DNA of 64,000 nucleotides from Pseudomonas parafulva NBRC 16636 = DSM 17004 (GTDB lineage: Bacteria > Pseudomonadota > Gammaproteobacteria > Pseudomonadales > Pseudomonadaceae): positions 1 through 64,000 of the forward strand of contig NZ_BBIU01000023.1 of assembly GCF_000730645.1 (NCBI RefSeq), read 5' to 3'. The position numbers and the translations under genes were made by a program. Every line of letters begins with the position of its first letter. Position 1 is the first letter of the stretch. The notes under the pieces were generated by a model. That model worked only from the letters and a program-made list of their open reading frames with translations, was not told the origin of the DNA and ran no database searches. Positions 50,108-58,546 of the stretch are shown one piece after another.

Positions 50108-50469
50108 GCGCCCAGCACTTCTTGAAGCTTGGCGATCAGCGCATCCTCTTCCACCGGTTTTATCAGGAAGTCGCGGGCGCCCTGCCGGGTTGCCCAGATG
50201 CGGTCGGTTTCCTGGTCCTTGGTGGTCACCACGATCACCGGAATGTCGCGGGTTACCGGGTCCTTGCTAAGCTGGCGGGTCGCCTGGAAGCCGTTCATGC
50301 CAGGCATGACGATGTCCATCAGCACCGCGTCGGGCTTGTCCTGCCTGGCCAAGGCCACGCCGTCGGCACCATTGTTGGCCTTGAGCACCTGGTGGCCGTG
50401 TTTTTCAAGCCACTCGGTCAAGCGGTACATCTCTGTCGGCGAGTCGTCGACAATCAGAACTCGGGCCAT
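50104..50469 (-). CDS. pilH: Single-domain response regulator PilH
   Basis: CheY-like receiver of 121 residues phosphorylated by ChpA; in P. aeruginosa it governs pilus retraction or acts as a phosphate sink. Acidic pocket in VLIVDDSPTE, phospho-acceptor Asp52 in AVLMDIVMPGMNG, Thr in VVTTKDQ and Lys in FLIKPVEE. GGGAG precedes the ATG. Second gene of the operon, 47 bases after pilG. Confidence 0.94.
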   Translation of the reverse strand: MARVLIVDDSPTEMYRLTEWLEKHGHQVLKANNGADGVALARQDKPDAVLMDIVMPGMNGFQATRQLSKDPVTRDIPVIVVTTKDQETDRIWATRQGARDFLIKPVEEDALIAKLQEVLGA

Positions 50470-50516
50470 GCTGGCTCCCCATCAGAAAAATAAGACCGTG
50501 CCATGGCTGGGCGCGG

Positions 50517-50933
50517 TCAGGGTGCGTGTTGTGGGTCTGTGGCAGGTTGCTCCACGGCGAACCCGGGCACGTGGGCACGGATCGCCTCGAGCAGTTCGTC
50601 CTTGCTGAACGGCTTGGTCAGGAACTGATCGGACCCGACCACCCGGCCGCGGGCCTTGTCGAACAGGCCGTCACGGGACGACAGCAAGATGACCGGGACG
50701 TCCTTGAAGGTGCTGTTGTGCTTGATCACGGCGCAGGTCTGGTAGCCGTCCAGCCGTGGCATCAGCACGTCGACGAAGATGATGTCAGGCCGGTGATCGA
50801 CGATCTTGGCCATGGCGTCGAAACCATCGCTGGCGGTAATCACCTCGCAGCCCACCTCGCCGAGCAACATCTGCGCGGTGCGGCGGATCGTGCGCGAATC
50901 ATCGATCACCATCACCTTCAGGGGTTGTTCCAT
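50517..50933 (-). CDS. pilG: Single-domain response regulator PilG
   Basis: CheY-like receiver of 138 residues, first gene of the pil-chp operon. VMVIDDSRTIRRT, phospho-Asp in IIFVDVLMPRLDGYQ near residue 58, and FLTKPFSKDE near residue 110 are intact. In P. aeruginosa PilG activates pilus extension and cAMP signalling. A short C-terminal extension after residue 120 is hydrophilic. The ribosome-binding site is weak. Divergent from gshB. Confidence 0.94.
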   Translation of the reverse strand: MEQPLKVMVIDDSRTIRRTAQMLLGEVGCEVITASDGFDAMAKIVDHRPDIIFVDVLMPRLDGYQTCAVIKHNSTFKDVPVILLSSRDGLFDKARGRVVGSDQFLTKPFSKDELLEAIRAHVPGFAVEQPATDPQHAP

Positions 50934-50954
50934 AAACGCCTACCCGTGGGAATT

Positions 50955-51044
50955 AGCTGCAAGTTGCACGCGTGCGCCACGACAATGGCGGCCCGGAGCA
51001 GGGATGCTCGTCGCTTGAGGCTTGTAGCCCAAGGCTTGCAGCTG
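50955..51044. repeat. Weak copy of the AGCTTGCAGCTT-type repeat
   Basis: AGCTGCAAG (50955-50963) and CTTGCAGCT (51036-51044), with related units GCTTGAGGCTTG between, border the centre of the divergent pilG / gshB gap. Same repeat type as at 21647, 30530, 57781 and 59891, but decayed. Confidence 0.45.
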
Positions 51045-51172
51045 CATTTTTAGCACAGTACGCAGCCCCGTTCCATCTGCCATGCCCCTTGACCGGCGGC
51101 GTCGGCAGCGCCACCCTGAGCCACTTTTCTTTCGATCCATCGCGGCAGCGTGCCGCCAAGAGGAACCACCCC

Positions 51173-52126
51173 ATGAGCGTTCGCCTCGGCATTGTCATGG
51201 ACCCCATCGCGTCCATCTCCTACAAAAAGGACAGTTCGCTGGCCATGCTGCTGGCTGCCCAGGCGCGCGGCTGGAGCTTGTTCCACATGGAACAGCCCGA
51301 CCTTTACCTGGGTGCCGGCCAGGCCCGCGCGCAGATGCGCCCGCTGAAGGTATTCGCCGACCCGTCCCGCTGGTTCGAGCTGGGCGAAGAGCAGGACAGC
51401 GCCCTGGCCGACCTGGACGTGATCCTGATGCGCAAGGACCCGCCCTTCGACATGGAGTTCGTCTACAGCACCTACCTGCTGGAGCAGGCCGAGCGTGAAG
51501 GCGTGCTGGTGGTCAACCGCCCGCAGAGCCTGCGCGACTGCAACGAGAAGCTGTTCGCCACCCAGTTCCCGCAGTGCATGGCGCCAACCCTGGTAAGCCG
51601 GCGCGCCGACATTCTGCGTCAGTTCGCCGCCACCCATGGCGACGTGATCCTCAAACCGCTCGATGGCATGGGCGGCGCTTCGGTGTTCCGCCACCGCCAG
51701 GGCGACCCGAACCTGTCGGTGATCCTCGAAACCCTGACCCAGCACGGTGCCCAGCAGATCATGGCGCAGGCCTACCTGCCGCAGATCGTCGATGGCGACA
51801 AGCGCATCCTGATGATCGATGGCGAGCCGGTGCCTTATTGCCTGGCACGCATCCCGGCCAGTGGCGAAACCCGGGGGAACCTGGCTGCGGGCGGGCGTGG
51901 CGAGGCGCGCCCGCTGACCGAGCGCGACCGCTGGATCGCGGCCCAGGTGGGCCCGGTGCTGCGTGAAAAGGGCCTGCTGTTCGTGGGCCTGGACGTGATT
52001 GGCGACTCGCTCACCGAAATCAACGTCACCAGCCCTACCTGCATTCGCGAAATCGACGCGGCCTACAACACCGACATCGGCGGCCAGCTGATGGACGCCA
52101 TTGATCGCCAGCTCAAGGCCCGCTGA
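51173..52126 (+). CDS. gshB: Glutathione synthetase
   Basis: ATP-grasp ligase of 317 residues joining gamma-glutamylcysteine and glycine. N-terminal MSVRLGIVMDPIASISYKKD, the DVILMRKDPPFDMEFVYSTY segment near residue 85, and ATP-grasp elements KPLDGMGGASVF near 159 and INVTSPTCIREID near 283 are GshB-specific. AGAGGA precedes the ATG at 51173. It lies upstream of tonB3, as in P. aeruginosa. Confidence 0.96.
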   Translation: MSVRLGIVMDPIASISYKKDSSLAMLLAAQARGWSLFHMEQPDLYLGAGQARAQMRPLKVFADPSRWFELGEEQDSALADLDVILMRKDPPFDMEFVYSTYLLEQAEREGVLVVNRPQSLRDCNEKLFATQFPQCMAPTLVSRRADILRQFAATHGDVILKPLDGMGGASVFRHRQGDPNLSVILETLTQHGAQQIMAQAYLPQIVDGDKRILMIDGEPVPYCLARIPASGETRGNLAAGGRGEARPLTERDRWIAAQVGPVLREKGLLFVGLDVIGDSLTEINVTSPTCIREIDAAYNTDIGGQLMDAIDRQLKAR

Positions 52127-52181
52127 CCGCGGGCACGAAGTACAAGCGCCGAGTGCGGTATGATGCGCAGCCGCTCGCCGG

Positions 52182-52209
52182 GAGCCACTCACCTGCACAG
52201 GCGTGGCTC
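52182..52209 (+). repeat. Small hairpin upstream of tonB3
   Basis: GAGCCAC and GTGGCTC form a 7-bp stem with a 14-base loop between gshB and tonB3. It could be a weak gshB terminator or part of the tonB3 leader. TATGAT at 52159-52164 is a possible -10 element without a clear -35. Confidence 0.35.
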
Positions 52210-52236
52210 AAGCTTGACGCTGACCGTGGATAACCG

Positions 52237-53139
52237 ATGACGCTGCCCGCTGACATCCCTGCCGACCTGCTGCCGCCGCGCGTACGCCCGGTGGACCGCC
52301 TGGGCTTTACCCTGTTCCTGGCTGCGCTCGTGCACCTGGCGTTGATCCTTGGCGTGGGTTTCAGCGTGGTCAAGCCCGCCCAGGTCAGCCACACCATGGA
52401 TATCACCCTGGCCACCTTCAAAAGCGAAAAGCCGCCGCAAAAGGCGGATTTCCAGGCCCAGGACAACCAGCAGGGCAGCGGTACGCTGGACAAGAAAGCG
52501 GTGCCCAAGACCACCGAACTTGCACCTTTCCAGGACAGCAAGATCAACAAGATCACCCCGCCCCCGGCCGCCAGGCCGGACGTGGCGCCACCGCCCAAGC
52601 CGCAAAAATCTGCGGTGGCCACCAAGGCCGCCAAGCCGCAGAAGGTCGAGCCCAAGCCCAAGGAAAGCAAACCCCAGCCCAAGGCAGCGCCGGCTCCAGC
52701 GTTCGACAGTTCGCAGTTGTCCAGCCAGATCGCCAGCCTGGAGGCGGAGCTTGCCAACGAACAGCAGCTGTATGCCAAACGCCCGCGCATTCACCGGCTC
52801 AATGCTGCCTCCACCATGCGCGACAAGGGCGCCTGGTACAAGGAGGAGTGGCGCAAGAAGGTGGAACGGGTGGGCAACCTCAACTACCCCGACGAAGCGC
52901 GTCGGCAGCAGATCTACGGCAACCTGCGCATGATGGTTTCGATCAACCGCGACGGCTCGCTGTACGAGGTGCTGGTGCTTGAATCGTCCGGGCAGCCCGT
53001 GCTTGATCAGGCAGCGCAGCGCATCGTGCGCCTGGCGGCACCGTTTGCGCCGTTTACCGGGGACCTGGCTGAATACGACCGGCTGGAGATCATCCGCACC
53101 TGGCGCTTTGCCCGTGGGGACCGGCTTTCCAGCAACTGA
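52237..53139 (+). CDS. tonB3: TonB-family energy transducer (TonB3)
   Basis: A 300-residue TonB-type protein. One membrane helix at about 25-45, a Pro/Lys-rich periplasmic linker (about 100-165, with PPPAARPDVAPPPKPQK), a helical stretch, and a C-terminal TonB domain with NLNYPDEARRQQIYGNL near residue 210 and the end AAPFAPF. Position after gshB and near the pil-chp genes matches TonB3 of P. aeruginosa, which affects twitching motility and pilus assembly rather than iron uptake. That functional link is inferred from synteny. Confidence 0.85.
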   Translation: MTLPADIPADLLPPRVRPVDRLGFTLFLAALVHLALILGVGFSVVKPAQVSHTMDITLATFKSEKPPQKADFQAQDNQQGSGTLDKKAVPKTTELAPFQDSKINKITPPPAARPDVAPPPKPQKSAVATKAAKPQKVEPKPKESKPQPKAAPAPAFDSSQLSSQIASLEAELANEQQLYAKRPRIHRLNAASTMRDKGAWYKEEWRKKVERVGNLNYPDEARRQQIYGNLRMMVSINRDGSLYEVLVLESSGQPVLDQAAQRIVRLAAPFAPFTGDLAEYDRLEIIRTWRFARGDRLSSN

Positions 53140-53240
53140 TGCCTGAACCAGGCGCAGATTATCTAGCAGTTTTGCCAGTTGTGACTGCAGCGAAAGCGAC
53201 GTGCAATTGCGGTACATCCAACCGCGAGGAATTACACGCC

Positions 53241-53822
53241 ATGAACAGCCCATCACCCCAAGCGCAATTCGAAGAGCAATTCCAAAAAAAAGCGCACAGC
53301 TTATGGGAAGATTTATCAAAAGCCGAAGGCCACTCCCTCAGCGCCGATATACTCACGACGACCGTAAACACACAGGTTCACGTGAAGCGAGGCGATGAAA
53401 TAATCCAGTACACGTCTGTCAAAGGCGCATTTCATGCGTTAGCAGCCGATAGAACGGCACTGCTTACCTGTGTCTACGATGACCATTTGCCTGTCAACAA
53501 AGAAGGTGATTTCCCAGCATTGCAAATACTTTTCCGTAACCTTCGATCAGGGCGTGCTGACGTCACCACTTCGCCCAACGCAGACATCATGGTAGCGCTC
53601 GGCTGGGGCCAGTGGTTTCGAGAGAAGTACGGCTTCGCGATCGTGTACTTCGATCAAGCGCAGCAAGGCAGCGCCAACGTAAAGTTTGAACCCAGCGAAG
53701 ACAACATTGGTGGCAGCCGTAAAAAAATCATCAAGGTTTCCGCGACTTTCGACTTGGTGGGTCACCCCTCCAAAGAAAAGGTGTCAATTGACCTGAACGC
53801 GGAGGGTAAATTGATTTATTGA
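53241..53822 (+). CDS. Hypothetical protein of unknown family, AT-rich, probably acquired
   Basis: A 193-residue soluble-looking protein that I do not recognise. No signal peptide, membrane helix or known catalytic motif. The N-terminal 35 residues are helical and charged (FEEQFQKKAHSLWEDLSKAE); the middle has WGQWFREKYGFAIVYFDQAQ; the C-terminal part looks beta-rich. GC content is clearly lower than its neighbours (27 of 60 in 53281-53340), and it uses codons rare in Pseudomonas: three TTA, three ATA, three CGA, one AGA. GAGGA precedes the ATG at 53241. An in-frame extension reaches the tonB3 stop (TGATG at 53137-53141), but its first 34 residues look non-coding. It separates tonB3 from yqgE, which are adjacent in P. 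aeruginosa. Confidence 0.75.
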   Translation: MNSPSPQAQFEEQFQKKAHSLWEDLSKAEGHSLSADILTTTVNTQVHVKRGDEIIQYTSVKGAFHALAADRTALLTCVYDDHLPVNKEGDFPALQILFRNLRSGRADVTTSPNADIMVALGWGQWFREKYGFAIVYFDQAQQGSANVKFEPSEDNIGGSRKKIIKVSATFDLVGHPSKEKVSIDLNAEGKLIY

Positions 53823-53854
53823 CGGATGATTGCAGGGATGCGCAGGTCGAAACC

Positions 53855-53881
53855 AGGTGCTGCCTCTTCACGGCAGCACCT
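53855..53881 (+). terminator. Hairpin before yqgE
   Basis: Perfect 10-bp stem AGGTGCTGCC/GGCAGCACCT with a seven-base loop, 33 bases after the AT-rich gene. Only two T follow, so it is a weak candidate terminator. Confidence 0.5.
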
Positions 53882-53917
53882 TGCCAGCCTCGCTGCCTGG
53901 CGCCACACTACCCCCCC

Positions 53918-54487
53918 ATGAAGACCCTCACGCCGAGCTACCTCAAGCACCAGTTCCTGATCGCCATGCCGCACATGGCCGACCCGAACTTCGCCCAGAC
54001 CCTCACGTACATCGTCGAGCACAACGCCCATGGCGCCATGGGGCTTGTGGTGAACCGGCCGCAGGAGCTGAACCTGGCCGACATCCTCGAGCAGTTGCGC
54101 CCGGATGAAGTGCCCGCAGCCAGCACCCTGCAGGTACCCATTTACCAAGGCGGGCCGGTGCAGACCGACCGTGGGTTCGTGCTGCACACCAGCGAGTGCA
54201 CCTACCAGGCCACTGTCGAGCTGGAGGGCGTGTCGTTGTCCACCTCCCAGGACGTGCTGTTTGCCATCGCCGAGGGCGTGGGCCCGCAAAAAAGCCTGAT
54301 CACCCTGGGGTACGCCGGCTGGGAAGCAGGCCAACTGGAGGCCGAGCTGGCCGACAACGCCTGGCTCAACTGCCCGTTCGACCCGGAAATCATCTTTGGC
54401 CTGGCCAGCGACCTGCGCCTCGAAGCGGCCGCTGCAAGCCTGGGCATCAACCTGCACCTGCTCACCAGCCAGGCGGGGCACGCCTGA
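53918..54487 (+). CDS. yqgE: YqgE/AlgH family protein (UPF0301)
   Basis: A 189-residue cytoplasmic protein of the UPF0301 (YqgE/AlgH) family, whose function is poorly defined although AlgH was linked to alginate regulation. LKHQFLIAMPHMADPNFAQT near the start and GGPVQTDRGFVLH near residue 80 are conserved. The ATG at 53918 begins MKTLTPSYLKHQ; the 33 additional upstream codons run through the hairpin. Its TGA overlaps the ATG of yqgF (TGATG). Confidence 0.93.
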   Translation: MKTLTPSYLKHQFLIAMPHMADPNFAQTLTYIVEHNAHGAMGLVVNRPQELNLADILEQLRPDEVPAASTLQVPIYQGGPVQTDRGFVLHTSECTYQATVELEGVSLSTSQDVLFAIAEGVGPQKSLITLGYAGWEAGQLEAELADNAWLNCPFDPEIIFGLASDLRLEAAAASLGINLHLLTSQAGHA

Positions 54488-54924
54488 TGGCCGAGCAGCC
54501 TGCCGAACCCCGCCTGCTGCTTGGTTTCGACTACGGCAGCAAGCAGATTGGCGTTGCAGTGGGCCAGGTCGTTACCGGCCAGGCCCGCGAACTGTGCACC
54601 CTGAAAGCGCAGAATGGTGTGCCGGACTGGGCGCAGGTAGAACGCCTGATCGCTGAGTGGAAACCTGATGCCATCGTCGTCGGCCTGCCCCTGAACATGG
54701 ACGGCACCCCCAGCGAAATGAGCGCCCGCGCCGAAAAATTCGCCCGCCGCCTCAATGGCCGTTTCAACCTGCCCGTGCATACCCACGACGAGCGCCTGAC
54801 CACCTTCGAGGCCAAAGGTGAACGCATGGCCCGGGGCGGCCAGCGCGGCAGCTACCGCGACAACCCGGTCGATGCCATTGCCGCTGCGCTGCTGCTGCAG
54901 GGCTGGCTGGAGGCCAATACCTGA
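54487..54924 (+). CDS. yqgF: Holliday junction resolvase-like / rRNA-processing protein YqgF (RuvX)
   Basis: A 145-residue RNase H-fold nuclease of the YqgF/RuvX family, linked to processing of the 16S rRNA 5' end. [17 protein letters not shown] near residue 11 carries the first catalytic Asp, [10 protein letters not shown] near 63 and [19 protein letters not shown] at the end the others. It starts within the yqgE stop codon. Confidence 0.94.
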   Translation: MAEQPAEPRLLLGFDYGSKQIGVAVGQVVTGQARELCTLKAQNGVPDWAQVERLIAEWKPDAIVVGLPLNMDGTPSEMSARAEKFARRLNGRFNLPVHTHDERLTTFEAKGERMARGGQRGSYRDNPVDAIAAALLLQGWLEANT

Positions 54925-54974
54925 TCACTTCTGCTGCCGGCCACCCACCGGCGCACCCTTGCGAGGAGCCTGTT

Positions 54975-55493
54975 ATGAGCCTACCCGATCCCGCCGCGCT
55001 GATTCGGCAGATGGCGGTCGACCTGCGTGCCCATCTGGCACGCCGCGGCATCACCGAGCCGCGCTATATCGGTATCCGTACGGGCGGCGTCTGGGTTGCC
55101 CAAGCCCTGCAGGAAGCCATGGGCGACGCCAGCCCCATGGGTGCCCTGGACGTTTCGTTCTACCGCGATGATTTCAGCCAGAACGGCCTGCACCCGCAGG
55201 TGCGCCCCTCCGAGCTGCCGTTCGAGGTCGAGGGCCAGCACCTGGTGCTGGTGGATGACGTGCTGATGAGCGGCCGTACCATCCGCGCCGCCCTGAACGA
55301 ACTGTTCGACTACGGCCGCCCGGCCAGCGTTACCCTGGTCTGCCTGCTGGACCTGGATGCCGGCGAGTTGCCCATTCGCCCTAATGTGCTGGGTGCCACC
55401 CTGTCACTGGCGGCCCATGAACGGGTAAAATTGTCCGGACCCGCACCGCTCGCCCTCGAGCGCCAGGACCTCGCCCCCGCTTCCGCCCTTTAA
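54975..55493 (+). CDS. pyrR: Bifunctional pyrimidine regulator / uracil phosphoribosyltransferase PyrR
   Basis: A 172-residue type I phosphoribosyltransferase. The PRPP motif [20 protein letters not shown] near residue 94 is intact, so uracil phosphoribosyltransferase activity is likely. In Pseudomonas PyrR also acts on pyr gene expression rather than as a Bacillus-type attenuator. It is 12 bases upstream of pyrB in one operon. Confidence 0.93.
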   Translation: MSLPDPAALIRQMAVDLRAHLARRGITEPRYIGIRTGGVWVAQALQEAMGDASPMGALDVSFYRDDFSQNGLHPQVRPSELPFEVEGQHLVLVDDVLMSGRTIRAALNELFDYGRPASVTLVCLLDLDAGELPIRPNVLGATLSLAAHERVKLSGPAPLALERQDLAPASAL

Positions 55494-55505
55494 GAGTCCC
55501 CCGCG

Positions 55506-56510
55506 ATGACGCCAATCGACGCCAAGCGCCCGCTGCAGCTCAATGACCAGGGCCAGCTGCGCCACTTTCTCTCGCTCGACGGTTTGCCCCGCGAACTGCT
55601 CACCGAAATCCTCGACACCGCCGACTCCTTCCTCGAAGTGGGCGCCCGGGCGGTGAAAAAAGTCCCGCTGCTGCGCGGCAAGACCGTGTGCAACGTGTTC
55701 TTCGAAAACTCCACCCGTACCCGCACCACCTTCGAACTGGCGGCCCAGCGCCTGTCGGCCGACGTGATCAGCCTGAACGTGTCGACCTCCTCGACCAGCA
55801 AGGGCGAAACCCTGTTCGACACCTTGCGCAACCTGGAGGCCATGGCCGCCGACATGTTCGTGGTGCGCCATTCCGACTCTGGCGCTGCGCACTTCATCGC
55901 CGAACACGTGTGCCCGGAAGTTGCCGTGATCAACGGTGGCGACGGTCGCCATGCGCACCCGACCCAGGGCATGCTCGACATGCTCACCATCCGTCGGCAC
56001 AAGGGCAGCTTCGAGAACCTGTCGGTGGCCATCGTCGGCGACATCCTGCACTCACGCGTGGCCCGCTCCGACATGCTGGCGCTGAAGGCGCTGGGTTGCC
56101 CGGACATCCGCGTGATCGGCCCGAAAACCCTGATCCCCATCGGCATCGAGCAGTACGGCGTCAAGGTTTATACCGACCTCGCCGAAGGCCTGAAGGATGT
56201 GGACGTGGTGATCATGCTGCGCCTGCAGCGTGAGCGCATGGCCGGCGGCCTGCTGCCCAGCGAAGGCGAGTTCTACCGCCTGTTCGGCCTGACCACCGCA
56301 CGGCTGGCCAGCGCCAAACCCGACGCCATCGTCATGCACCCCGGGCCGATCAACCGTGGCGTGGAGATCGAGTCGGCAGTGGCCGACGGCAAGCATTCGG
56401 TGATTCTCAACCAGGTTACCTACGGCATCGCCGTGCGCATGGCCGTGCTGTCCATGGCAATGAGCGGGCAAAACGCCCAACGTCAATACGACCAGGAGAA
56501 CGCCCAGTGA
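55506..56510 (+). CDS. pyrB: Aspartate carbamoyltransferase catalytic chain
   Basis: Enzyme of 334 residues joining carbamoyl phosphate to aspartate, the committed step of pyrimidine synthesis. The carbamoyl phosphate site is [14 protein letters not shown] near residue 67; [12 protein letters not shown] near 154 and [12 protein letters not shown] near 277 complete the active site. The N-terminal extension before [10 protein letters not shown] is typical of the Pseudomonas class A enzyme, which assembles with the inactive PyrC'. Its TGA overlaps the GTG of pyrC'. Confidence 0.96.
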   Translation: MTPIDAKRPLQLNDQGQLRHFLSLDGLPRELLTEILDTADSFLEVGARAVKKVPLLRGKTVCNVFFENSTRTRTTFELAAQRLSADVISLNVSTSSTSKGETLFDTLRNLEAMAADMFVVRHSDSGAAHFIAEHVCPEVAVINGGDGRHAHPTQGMLDMLTIRRHKGSFENLSVAIVGDILHSRVARSDMLALKALGCPDIRVIGPKTLIPIGIEQYGVKVYTDLAEGLKDVDVVIMLRLQRERMAGGLLPSEGEFYRLFGLTTARLASAKPDAIVMHPGPINRGVEIESAVADGKHSVILNQVTYGIAVRMAVLSMAMSGQNAQRQYDQENAQ

Positions 56511-57778
56511 CCCTCAGCATTCTCGGCGCACGGGTTATCGACCCTGTCAGTGGCCTGGACCAGGTCACCGACCTGCACCTGGACGGTGGCCGCATCGCCG
56601 CCATTGGCACAGCACCGGCCGGCTTCAGCGCCAGCCGCACGATCCAGGCCGATGGCCTGGTCGCCGCACCGGGCCTTGTCGACCTGGGCGTGTCTCTGCG
56701 CGAGCCGGGCTTTAGCCGCAAGGGCACCATCGCCAGTGAAACCCGGGCCGCCGTAGCCGGCGGCGTCACCAGCCTGTGCTGCCCGCCACAAACCAAGCCG
56801 GTACTGGATACCTCGGCCGTGACCGAGCTGATCCTGGACCGTGCCCGGGAAGCGGCCAACAGCAAGGTGTACCCTATCGGCGCCCTGACCAAGGGCCTGG
56901 AAGGCGAGCAACTGGCCGAGCTCGTCGCCCTGCGCGACACCGGCTGCGTGGCGTTCGGCAACGGCCTGAAGGAAATCCCTAACAACCGCACCCTGGCGCG
57001 GGCGCTGGAATATGCTGCCACGTTCGACCTGACCGTGGTGTTCCACTCCCAGGACCGCGACCTGGCCCAGGGCGGGCTGGCCCACGAAGGCGCCATGGCC
57101 AGTTTCCTTGGCTTGCCGGGCATCCCGGAAACCGCCGAAACCGTGGCCCTGGCGCGCAACCTGCTGCTGGTGGAGCAGACCGGTGTGCGTGCCCACTTCA
57201 CCCAGATCACCAGCGCCCGTGGCGCACGCCTGATCGCCCAGGCTCAAGGCCTGGGGTTGCCGGTGACCGCCGATGTGGCGCTTTACCAGCTGATCCTCAC
57301 CGACGAATCGCTGCGTGAGTTTTCCAGCCTCTACCACGTGCAGCCACCGCTGCGCACCGCTGCCGACCGCGATGGCCTGCGCGAGGCGGTAAAGGCCGGG
57401 GTGATCCAGGCGATTTCCAGCCATCACCAGCCCCATGAGCGCGATGCCAAGCTGGCGCCGTTCGGTGCCACAGAGCCCGGCATCAGCAGCGTAGAGCTGT
57501 TGCTGCCGCTGGCCATGACCCTGGTGCAGGACGGCCTGCTCGACCTGCCGACCCTGCTGGCGCGCCTGAGCAGCGGCCCGGCGGCGGCCATGCGCCTGCC
57601 GGCCGGGCAGTTGCAGGTTGGGGCTGCAGCCGACCTGGTGCTGTTCGACCCGCAAGCCTCCACCTTGGCAGGTGAGCAGTGGTACTCCCGTGGCCAGAAC
57701 TGCCCGTTCATCGGCCACTGCCTGCCAGGCGCGGTGCGTTACACGTTGGTCGACGGCCATATCTGCCACGAAGCCTGA
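56507..57778 (+). CDS. pyrC': Dihydroorotase-like structural subunit PyrC' (non-catalytic)
   Basis: A 423-residue dihydroorotase homologue. The zinc motif HxHxR of active enzymes is replaced by [12 protein letters not shown] near residue 62: both histidines are lost, so no catalysis is expected. In P. putida the inactive PyrC' is needed to assemble the dodecameric aspartate carbamoyltransferase with PyrB. The start is a GTG at 56507 overlapping the pyrB stop (GTGA), consistent with coupled translation and a 1:1 complex. A true dihydroorotase must be encoded elsewhere. Confidence 0.95.
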   Translation: MTLSILGARVIDPVSGLDQVTDLHLDGGRIAAIGTAPAGFSASRTIQADGLVAAPGLVDLGVSLREPGFSRKGTIASETRAAVAGGVTSLCCPPQTKPVLDTSAVTELILDRAREAANSKVYPIGALTKGLEGEQLAELVALRDTGCVAFGNGLKEIPNNRTLARALEYAATFDLTVVFHSQDRDLAQGGLAHEGAMASFLGLPGIPETAETVALARNLLLVEQTGVRAHFTQITSARGARLIAQAQGLGLPVTADVALYQLILTDESLREFSSLYHVQPPLRTAADRDGLREAVKAGVIQAISSHHQPHERDAKLAPFGATEPGISSVELLLPLAMTLVQDGLLDLPTLLARLSSGPAAAMRLPAGQLQVGAAADLVLFDPQASTLAGEQWYSRGQNCPFIGHCLPGAVRYTLVDGHICHEA

Positions 57779-57780
57779 CC

Positions 57781-57876
57781 AGCAGCCGCAAGCTGCAAGC
57801 TGCAAGCTGCAAGAAAAAGCCGGCACGGCGCCGAACCGCTTTTTCTTGCCGCTTGCCGCTTAAAGCTTGAAGCTCA
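57781..57876. repeat. Dispersed AGCTTGCAGCTT-type repeat, copy 3 (possible pyrC' terminator)
   Basis: Tandem AAGCTGC units followed by a perfect 12-bp stem GCAAGAAAAAGC (57809-57820) / GCTTTTTCTTGC (57838-57849) with a 17-base loop, then CCGCTTGCCGCTTAAAGCTTG units. It starts three bases after the pyrC' stop and its stem ends in a T-rich strand, so it may end the pyr transcript. Confidence 0.7.
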
Positions 57877-57939
57877 GCCAACCCACCCCCATATGAGTCT
57901 GCATCAGGCACTTTCGCCCCGCTGCGTGGAGACTCTCCC

Positions 57940-58470
57940 TTGACCACCATCGTTTCTGTTCGCCGTAATGGCAAAGTCGTCATGGGCGGCGACGGCCAGG
58001 TATCGCTCGGCAATACCGTGATGAAAGGCAACGCCAAGAAGGTGCGCCGCCTGTACCACGGCCAGGTCATCGCAGGTTTCGCCGGTGCCACCGCCGATGC
58101 CTTCACCCTGTTCGAGCGTTTCGAAGGCCAGCTGGAAAAACACCAGGGCCACCTGATACGCGCCGCCGTCGAGCTGGCCAAGGAATGGCGTACCGACCGC
58201 TCGTTGAGCCGCCTGGAAGCCATGCTGGCTGTGGCCAACAAGGACGCCTCGCTGATCATCACCGGCAACGGTGACGTGGTCGAGCCCGAGGATGGCCTGA
58301 TCGCCATGGGTTCCGGCGGTGCCTACGCCCAGGCTGCAGCCCGCGCCCTGCTGAACAAGACCGACCTCTCGGCCCGTGAAATCGCCGAGACCGCCTTGAA
58401 TATCGCCGGTGACATCTGCGTGTTCACCAACCACAACCTGACCATCGAGGAGCAGGACCTGGCCGAGTGA
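57940..58470 (+). CDS. hslV: ATP-dependent protease peptidase subunit HslV
   Basis: Threonine peptidase of 176 residues that forms the core of the HslUV protease. After removal of the initiator Met the N-terminal threonine of TTIVSVRR is the nucleophile; [20 protein letters not shown] and the [15 protein letters not shown] segment near residue 128 are typical. The start codon is TTG at 57940, eight bases after GGAG; because the mature N-terminus must be Thr, this start is firmly fixed. hslU follows after 76 bases. Confidence 0.96.
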   Translation: MTTIVSVRRNGKVVMGGDGQVSLGNTVMKGNAKKVRRLYHGQVIAGFAGATADAFTLFERFEGQLEKHQGHLIRAAVELAKEWRTDRSLSRLEAMLAVANKDASLIITGNGDVVEPEDGLIAMGSGGAYAQAAARALLNKTDLSAREIAETALNIAGDICVFTNHNLTIEEQDLAE

Positions 58471-58546
58471 TCAGCTGTTCTGGCGCCCTGCCCCGGTGGC
58501 AGGGCTTTTCCACGCTGATCCCACTCGCCCGAGGACCGTACCCATC

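Noticed and set aside
53241..53822. Prophage or genomic island at the AT-rich gene
   Set aside because: Only one gene differs in composition; no integrase, tRNA or attachment repeats are visible on either side.
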